Source of the DNA: Mesostigma viride
Lineage: Eukaryota; Streptophyta; Mesostigmatophyceae; Mesostigmatales; Mesostigmataceae
Length of the DNA stretch: 64,000 nucleotides
NCBI GenBank assembly: GCA_009746045.1
Contig: RPFO01000213.1
Coordinates: 12,538,063-12,602,062 of the forward strand
Direction of reading: 5' to 3'
This document shows positions 54,226 to 64,000 of the stretch, piece by piece (within the stretch, counting starts at the first letter, position 1; each line of letters opens with the position of its first letter). The position numbers were made by a program, and so were the translations under genes. The notes beneath the pieces were generated by a model that did no database searches, was not told the origin of the DNA, and saw only the letters and a program-made list of their open reading frames with translations.

Positions 54226-54867
54226 CGTAGGTGTAATCGCCCTCCTATTGTATCATCTTACGATGACGCTTATGTAAGTACAGCCGTAAGAAGATGACCG
54301 CGGTTTTAGCTAACCAAAAAACGGTATGAATTCTCGGCAGAAAAATATCGCCGGCGATGGCGGACTGCTGAGTGCAGGCCGCAAGCCCGCAACCCAGACA
54401 ACAGAAGGGACCTCCTAGGTATCTGCTGACTGATTTTATCTACCACGTGGCAGCCGGCAGGAAGGTACAATATGTGGGCGGCATGACGCCGGCGACGGGC
54501 GACGCGACCTCCGAAGTCCGAGGCTCGGAAGTCGGAGGGCTCCGAGTGCCTCCGACTTCAGAGTCTCCGACCTCGGCTCCTCCAGTGCTTCAGAGTCCTC
54601 CGACCTAACAGTATTGCCGCAAGTGCTGTGCCAGCCGCTCGAAGTTACAGAACGGCGGGGGGACCTCTACGGGACTGTGCAGGCAGTGTGTGACTTGTGA
54701 CGCTGTGACCGTCGGACCGAAGCTGACCGATGACAACTCGGCCACAGTAGGACAACTTATAAAAAAACAAACATCGGTAAGTTTTGCTACTGTAGGCGTG
54801 TTTATTACGGCCAGTTTGCAGCACAACACCTACCCAAGCTGCTTTTCGACCAACACTTGCCAGCAAG
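54226..54867. promoter_or_regulatory. Divergent intergenic / promoter region
   Basis: It separates two head-to-head gene models. Contains a run of CTCCGA(A/C)TC and GGAGTCGGA-type repeats at 54508-54605 with inverted partners. Confidence 0.45.
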
Positions 54868-55913
54868 ATGGCGTTGGGCGACCTCGTTGAGAAGGCCAAG
54901 AACCTGGTCAACCCGCGTGACGAGAGGAGCATGGTGCGTTGTGCGCATGGCGTCAGCGTGCATTGCGCGTTTAACTAGTGGTCCGTGACCTGCAATCGTT
55001 CCGAGCAGTTTTTCCTCAGACAGTACTTTTCCTGTGGTTCGTTATAGCGGCGCACTAGGTGACCAGAGATTCCTCATCTTTCTACTTTCTGGGTTTATGG
55101 CCACTATTGCCGGCAGACGTGTTTATCTCTAGCCCATCGTATGATTTTGTGTCGTTGTCGAGCATATCCTGACGTCGTACCTTTTACTTGGCGGGCCATG
55201 CGTTTCTTAGCGCTTGCCTCACTTGGTGCGCTTACTGTATGTGGGCACTGCGGCAAGTCATACCTCCCTCGGCTATGTTGGCTTATCCTACAACTTGTGC
55301 CCATCGAACTCAACGCTATGCCATCGTTTTAGTTTCCCCCTTCCCCCGCGCGCCCCAGCCGTTCCGCCTCCCGCCTCCCACGCAAACCCCATCTCATAAC
55401 TTTCTGTAATTTAACCTGGGAAGCTACTGCTTTCATTGTCATACTAATCTTGCCTTGTTATTATCCTGACCTTGCCTTTTAGTCGTCCTGGCCTTGCCTT
55501 GTTAGTGGCCTTATCATATCCTGGCCTTGTCGGCTACCCGCCTCATTTACTGTGTTTGTCGGCCCATTGCACAGCACTTGTGGTGCCTTTAGATGGCATT
55601 TCTCGTGAATGGCGCCGTAAGCAGGTAGTCTTTGACTGCTGTCACTACTGCTGCCATACTGTCCGCTTGTGTCATGCTTGTGTGTCATACTGTTCTATTG
55701 TGTCTCCTTGTTCTCGGCCACACAAGGATAGAAATAGCTCCTCTGTTTTTCGATGTTGCGGGATCCATGCTGTATCGTTCCTGAACGCCTTTTATACTCC
55801 CTTTCTCGTGGGCATGCGTGGCGTGGCGTCCGCAGAAGCTGGTCAGGGCGTTTGCCCTGTACGCTGGCGCCGTCATCCTGATGAGGAACTTTGGGGAGTA
55901 CATGGGCGTGTGA
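54868..55913 (+). CDS. TOM5: TOM5-like mitochondrial import subunit, 47 aa
   Basis: Exon 1 54868-54933 encodes MALGDLVEKAKNLVNPRDER then SM; donor GTGCGT. Exon 2 55836-55913 follows CGTCCGCAG and encodes KLVRAFALYAGAVILMRNFG then EYMGV and a stop. The junction is phase 0; the intron is 902 nt. Plant TOM5 has a short charged N-terminus, then K-L-hydrophobic-R-A and a single membrane span ending LMRN(F/Y)G(D/E)xM, matching closely. Expected role: small tail-anchored subunit of the TOM complex in the mitochondrial outer membrane. Total length is slightly below the usual 50-55 aa. The N-terminus is less conserved, so exon 1 rests on splice phase and spacing. Confidence 0.85.
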
Positions 55914-56189
55914 GGCGGTGGCGGGGGAGGGGCGGAGGGGGGGGAGCCCCCAGCAAGGCGATGGGCAGCTTAAGGCATGTGTCTGCCGCAACCCTGGCTC
56001 TTGCTCGCTCTTGAAGGACAAGGGATGATGCGCTGCAGACTTCCATCGCAGAGTTCTTGACAGAAAATCGTATCATGTACCTCTTGTACTGTGTTACGGA
56101 ACAGGCAGCAAGCACGATTGGCCCCACAATTACGACCCACAAAACTATGCGCCGACCCATTTCGTGTTGAGTTGAACCATGCTTGCTTC

Positions 56190-56732
56190 CCTCCATCCCT
56201 CCCTCCCCTCCCCTCCCCTCCCCTCCCTCCCCTCCCTCCCCTCCCCTCCCCTCCCTCCCCTCCCCTCCCCTCCCCTCCCTCCCCTCCCCTCCCCTCCCTC
56301 CCCTCCCCTCCCCTCCCCTCCCCTCCCCTCCCTCCCTCCCCTCCCCTCCCCTCCCCTCCCTCCCCTCCCCTCCCTCCTCCCTCCCCTCCCCTCCCCTCCC
56401 CTCCCCCCTCCCCTCCCCTCCCTCCCCTCCCTCCCCTCCCCTCCCCTCCCCTCCCTCCCCTCCCCCCCCCTCCCCTCCCCTCCCCTCCCTCCCTCCCCTC
56501 CCCCCCTCCCCTCCCTCCCCTCCCTCCCTCCCCTCCCTCCCCTCCCCTCCCCTCCCCTCCCCTCCCCCTCCCCTCCCCTCCCTCCCCTCCTCCCTCTCCC
56601 TCCCTCCCTCTCCCTCCCCTCCCCTCCCTCCCCTCCCTCCCTCCCCTCCCTCCCTCCCTCCCTCCCTCCCCTCCCCTCCCCTCCCCTCCCCTCCCCCCCT
56701 CCCCTCCCCTCCCTCCCTCCCCTCCCCTCCCG
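56190..56732 (+). repeat. Polypyrimidine CCCTCCCCTCC tract, 540 bp
   Basis: Purely C and T on the plus strand for over 500 bp, from mixed CCCTCC/CCCCTCC units. Candidate triplex or i-motif/G-quadruplex DNA. Long ORFs on both strands here are artefacts. Confidence 0.97.
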
Positions 56733-56754
56733 ACCCACGGCATCCCACCCACTG

Positions 56755-56873
56755 CATCCCACCCACCCACCCACCCACCCACCCACCCACCCACCCACCC
56801 ACCCACCCACCCACCCACCCACCCACCCACCCACCCACCCACCCACCCACCCACCCACCCACCCACCCACCCA
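56755..56873 (+). repeat. (CCCA)n microsatellite
   Basis: About 29 perfect ACCC tetramers directly following the pyrimidine tract. Confidence 0.98.
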
Positions 56874-57745
56874 CGCGTTTGCACCTGACCTTTGTGGACT
56901 TCGATGGCCCTTCGAAAGCCCTTGCAGACTTTTTCAGACTTCTTCGCCTAAATTCAAGTGCTCCTTCTCCGTCCTTGATTAGCCCTTCGTTAACCCTGTA
57001 TTAGCCCTGTACTCTGTAGCTGCGCACCGTCCTTTTGGCATTCATTGTTCGTTCATGGCTTGCACCGTCGTAGTCCGCCAACCTCTGTGGGCTATGCAGA
57101 GATGGCCTACCAGGACTTCCCAGCTGGCGTAAACTTAGCACTTTGTGTGTGTGGGGGGGGGGGGGGGGGGAATGCATTTAAGTTAATAAGAATCAACAGA
57201 AGGTGTCTCGGTTTGGTGCTTTGTTTTCTTTTTCTTTGTTTTCTTTTTCTTTTGTTATAATAATGCAACCAAGTAGATTTTTCCAAAACACCCTACCCTA
57301 ATGGATTTGTAAAGAAGGGAATCTAATTCGATCCATCGGCTGTTGGGTGCTGGTGCCATTTGATTCCTTGTGTGGTCAACGTGGTTGCGCAGTTTTCCCT
57401 CATATGGCGGTTAACCTCAGTGCAAGCCTCGACTGGACTACATTACCGCCAGCCGCCAGGCTCCGTTTGTACACAATTTTTGGATGCCTTCTCGCGCTGG
57501 CGCCACCATAGCACAATCATGATGGGATTGAAGCATGGTGGCGGTGAGATTTGTGCCACATGCCAGTGCGGTTCACTGGGGCAAAATACCCGTTGTTTGG
57601 CAGGTTGTGACACCGCCATGACCCAGGAGCTTCCCGTGGCCTTTCGTTCCACGTGCATGGAAGGGGCAATCCATTGGCAGCCTGCACGCGCCGGGTAGTC
57701 AACCAGGCTTTTCGGCCGACAAGTAGCTCTTGTACTAGCCAGCCT
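56874..57745. other. No supported gene; poly-G run
   Basis: It includes a run of about 18 G at 57153-57170 after GTGTGTGTG, and no coding signal above background. Confidence 0.5.
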
Positions 57746-57751
57746 GAGTGA

Positions 57752-59125
57752 GAAATTAAATTAAATTAAATTAAATTATAACATGCCTCCGTGGGGAGGT
57801 CATGTAGCACATATTTCATGATGGATGGGGTGGAGGAAGCCGCGTGATCGAACTATCCTAACTCTATCTAGAAAATCCTAACTGCACTACTCATCATCAA
57901 AACGCCTCCTCCGCTTGGGGGGAGGTGGCTTGCCCACAGGGTCGGGCGTGTGCGCCTTGACAATCTTCTTCCACCGCGTCTTGTCCTGCATGGCAGTCCA
58001 AAGACGGGAGAGAGAGTGGATGCGGTGCTCAAACTGGGCTGGGACCACTAGGTCGTCCAGCAACATCTGAACGTAGTTCGTGACAGGTTTCCCTACCCTT
58101 TTGGGAATGTCCTTGGGGCCAGGCCAGGTCAGAATGTGCCGCCCTGGCTGTCCAAGCCGCTGGGGGCCGGCCAGACCGAGGGTGGTGTCGACCTGGCTGG
58201 TGCGTGCAAGGTGTCCTACAAATGCTATCCTACGCTGCCTAATCTCGTCCGAAACACGGGGCATGCCATGGTACAAAGACTCTGATGACGGACGCTCGGA
58301 AAAACCTACATTAAGGACCTGCCGGAGCATCCTGTAAACTGTGCCGTCGAGCCGAGCTGCCAGTTTGGGTGGTAGGGTCCACGCCTCGGCGCCATACGTG
58401 AGCACCGTGAGGACGAGGACCTTGAAGAGCATGCGCTTGCGGTGCCCGTTAAGGCCCTTCGAGCGCCAGTAGGGTGTGAGCGAACGGAGCTTGGCCCATG
58501 CAAGGCCGATGCGGGTGTCCACATCGTCGGCGGTGTCAGGAAGCCAGCTCCCCAACAGCTTGAAGCGGTCGCGGAACGGGACCTCCGTCCCGTCGAGCAG
58601 GCGCGGCAGCGGTGGTTTACTGGATGCTCCTATCACCATCGCCTCAGTTTTGACACTAATCTCCAGCCCCACCGCCCGCGCCTCCAGGCCCAGGCAGTCC
58701 AGCCAGGTCTGAATGTGCTCGGGGCTCTCGATGAGGGTGGTATCATCTGCATAAATCAGGTCGGCAAGGCGGTAACCAGGTCTAACCCCGCCGTGCTCTT
58801 TCACGTTAAGGATGTCCAAGCCTGGCTCGAACCCCTTAAGAGCAGTAAAGCGCGCACGTGCCCGGCGCATGACGTGATCCACGACAATAATGAACAGGTA
58901 TGGGGACAGGACACAACCTTGCCACACCCCGTGGTGAAGGGGGAATGGTGGAGTGGTGCCCTCCGCAGTCCGCACTACTGCCTGTGAACCCTCATACAGA
59001 CGGCGAATGGCAGCAATAAACGCAGGTGGTACCCAGTCCAGAGCTAGGATGGCCCAAAGAGCCTCCCAGAGAACCGTGTCAAAGGCCTTGATATAGTCAA
59101 CAAAAATGAAGACCAGCGGCAAACT
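57752..59125 (-). mobile_element. LINE, 5'-truncated, (TTTAA)n 3' tail
   Basis: RT sequence starts abruptly at RT motif A (59122) and the 3' end on the minus strand is a short tandem (TTTAA)5 tail at 57753-57778, typical of non-L1 LINE clades. A clear target duplication was not found. Confidence 0.75.
57887..59122 (-). pseudogene. LINE RT from motif A to C-terminus
   Basis: 411 codons without a stop: LVFIFVDYIKAFDTVLWEAL (motif A), HHGVWQGCVLSPYLFIIVVD (motif B), LADLIYADDTTLIES (motif C), FKLLGSWLPD, then VLTYGAEAWTLPPKLAARLD and RRIAFVGHLART, the usual tail of this LINE type, ending in a basic KRRRRFDDE. The endonuclease and fingers/thumb start are absent, as in a 5'-truncated insertion, so it cannot be autonomous. 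The reading frame is intact, so the insertion is recent or the ORF is little decayed. Confidence 0.85.
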
Positions 59126-60489
59126 GTCAGGGGGAAGTGAGCATGCCGAGGGCTTATTCTTGCCCGATCCATGGCCTTGCTCTTCTGTGATCGAGACTGT
59201 GACATTTGATGGTGAACCTGGTGTTGGTTGGGCCCACCTTGATTTACAGATCGATCCTGGAATAAAAATGCTTCAATTTTTTTCTGAAGCCTCAGTTCGT
59301 AAGACAATCAGTCATGCGCTGGTTACAATACCGTGTGTATACCAATTATCTGTGAGTTGTTGTAAATCGTATATAGAAAGCATAATATGCTTTTCATTCC
59401 CCGGAACAGGAATACCCCGGCCATTAAAAACATCCATGATCCATCCATCCATCGGGGTTAATGCTCCATGACTCCCCAACGGGGGCACAAAATTAATTAT
59501 TTAATTAATATTAATTTCTATGTATTTACCGTATTTTCGCCGTATCTTTGCCGTATTTATGCCGTATTCACTGCCCAGACATGCCGTACCGTATTTGACC
59601 GTACCCGTACCGGGATACACTATGCCATGGCATAATTGTGCACACGGCCCCGTTTTCCTCCCATGCACAAGAGTCTTTCTCACGATGTTAAAATCGATCC
59701 ACTTCAAGTGAAGTTGGAAGCGCATAGTGATCCCAGGATTGCTCGTCTCCCACCAGTGAATCATAAGCATGCTGGATGCCAATCAACAAATGCCCTATTG
59801 ATCATTGGTTCCCCGTGACTCTAGAGCTGGTACCCCATGACTCTCCCAAAAGAGCTCGTGAATGAATGATTGTCATTGGTGGGGAGGGACATGGCCGATT
59901 TTTCATTACAGAAGAATCGAGTCAGTCCGTCACAGACCCGTGGCTGAGATGCATGTGCCATGAGAAGGATGTGGCACAGAGCACATGTCCCTTCCTTAAT
60001 CGGGCATGCCTTGGCAGGCTAACACCCCAGGCAGGTGCACAGGCAGAAAACATGTGCTAAGTGGTTACGAACTACATTACCTACTATCTTACACACATGT
60101 ATACATGCATATGCACGATCCATGTATACGTGCTCCTCACATCCTGATCTAGGCCAGGAGTCAGCAGTATTCCCAGACAGCCTGCTATTGTCCCACGAGC
60201 AAGTGGTCTAGTCAATAACGCCCTCGTCGCGGGTGCGTCCGCACCGTCTTACCTGCCAGCAGCCCCAACCAAGAAACAAACCATCTAGTCACCATGCTTT
60301 CGTGGTCCGGATCTTCCAGATGTCGGGCCTTTCCATAGATAGTGACTCCTGTCACCGCCACAAACCATTGCCGCAGCCCTTGCCCTGCATGAGCAGTGTC
60401 TTGAGAGCCTGACCACCAAAACAGAAGTGGTGCTACCTGACCCCAAACAACAGCCATAGTGCACACGGTACCCAACAGAAAACCCATAT
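59126..60489. other. No supported gene; AT-rich and GCCGTAT-rich tract
   Basis: Around 59530-59620 GCCGTAT/ACCGTA words repeat imperfectly. Otherwise featureless. Lies downstream of the Gemin6-like gene. Confidence 0.5.
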
Positions 60490-63515
<3,026 letters not shown>

Positions 63516-64000
63516 TTTATCTCGACCTTCTATGCATTTCTAGTTCAGTCGCAATGCCTGCGATATATTTGAAACATGATAAAACGTAAAATCTAGGCTT
63601 ACACAAATGTTTTGCCTCTGGGTTTAGGATTTCCCTTTTATCAGCCCATCAGGCTTTGCTCTCCCGTCTCCATCCAACCGAAAATCGAGAGAATAAATAA
63701 TCGATGTGACAGGGTTATGCTGCCGCTGATCACGTGATTTCCCAATGCCCCCAGGTTCCCGCCATAATCCGCTAATCCGCTACACCCTTCCTCCACATCG
63801 TTTGGAAGTTCCGTTTATGAGCTAAACAGTACCTACCAATCTGTAACGCGTGTTCGTTCTCCTCGTGGCAACGGCGCGCTCAGTCCAAGTTCTATCTAGT
63901 GTTCATTGAAGTCCTTCCACGGTCTGGGAACTGATAGAGATCGACCTGACTGATTCAGCGATCGCCCAAGAACTTACAGAATGCTTCGCAGGTTGCAGGC
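63516..64000. other. 5' flank of the Gemin6-like gene; no other gene supported
   Basis: Probably contains the minus-strand promoter. A plus-strand ATG at 63982 (MLRRLQ...) follows TTACAGA but is cut by the window end. Confidence 0.4.

Noticed and set aside
55873-57004. Long Gly/Glu-rich and Pro/Ser-rich ORFs
   Set aside because: Artefacts of the polypyrimidine and (CCCA)n tracts.

Overview
The window is nuclear DNA of a eukaryote, most likely a green alga. Host genes are split by short GT-AG introns (about 97, 251 and 902 nt in the best models). A two-exon gene encodes a TOM5-like mitochondrial import subunit whose C-terminus resembles the plant form. Retrotransposons, TIR transposons and G-rich hexanucleotide arrays fill most of the sequence. 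No bacterial, organellar or CRISPR signature was seen. The species cannot be fixed from sequence alone.

Layout. 1-7.7 kb: no firm gene; two minisatellite blocks sharing a duplicated spacer, a possible spliced 3' gene end (4.9-5.2 kb), a TGTCAC-rich array and one intact RGG/Gln-rich ORF on the minus strand. 7.77-29.99 kb: a nest of elements. LTR retrotransposon A (minus strand) is interrupted in its gag by a complete related retrotransposon B (21413-29154; AGTTA...TAACT LTRs; 5-bp target duplication) and, between integrase and protease, by an 8.4-kb TIR transposon (9226-17631; 3-bp target duplication). Removing either insert with one target copy restores an uninterrupted A frame at the junction. 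The 5' LTR of A abuts a broken ankyrin-repeat exon. 30-34 kb: remnants of one or two minus-strand host exons and a 664-bp MITE. 34.0-50.2 kb: an L1-like LINE (13-bp target duplication, poly-A) split by a 13.66-kb LTR element C. The two 730-bp LTRs of C differ at 5 sites, and C has PPT and PBS candidates but no gag-pol. Inside C lies a LINE (40.4-45.7 kb) encoding PHD, RING-H2, C2H2 fingers, RT, CCHC and a PD-(D/E)XK-like endonuclease. 50.2-53.2 kb: a MITE, a perfect-stem hairpin and a LINE fragment. 53.2-63.5 kb: host territory with an unknown two-exon gene, a divergent TOM5-like gene, a 5'-truncated LINE and a Gemin6-like (SMN complex) gene whose introns are full of tandem repeats.

Two observations stand out. 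First, elements A and B share the order gag - zinc knuckle - integrase - protease - RT - RNase H (RNase H seen only in B), with DTQ in place of the protease DTG and HGDD in place of the RT YxDD. Second, an RLE-type LINE carries an N-terminal PHD finger and a RING-H2 finger. Both are inferences from translated sequence and need family-wide comparison.
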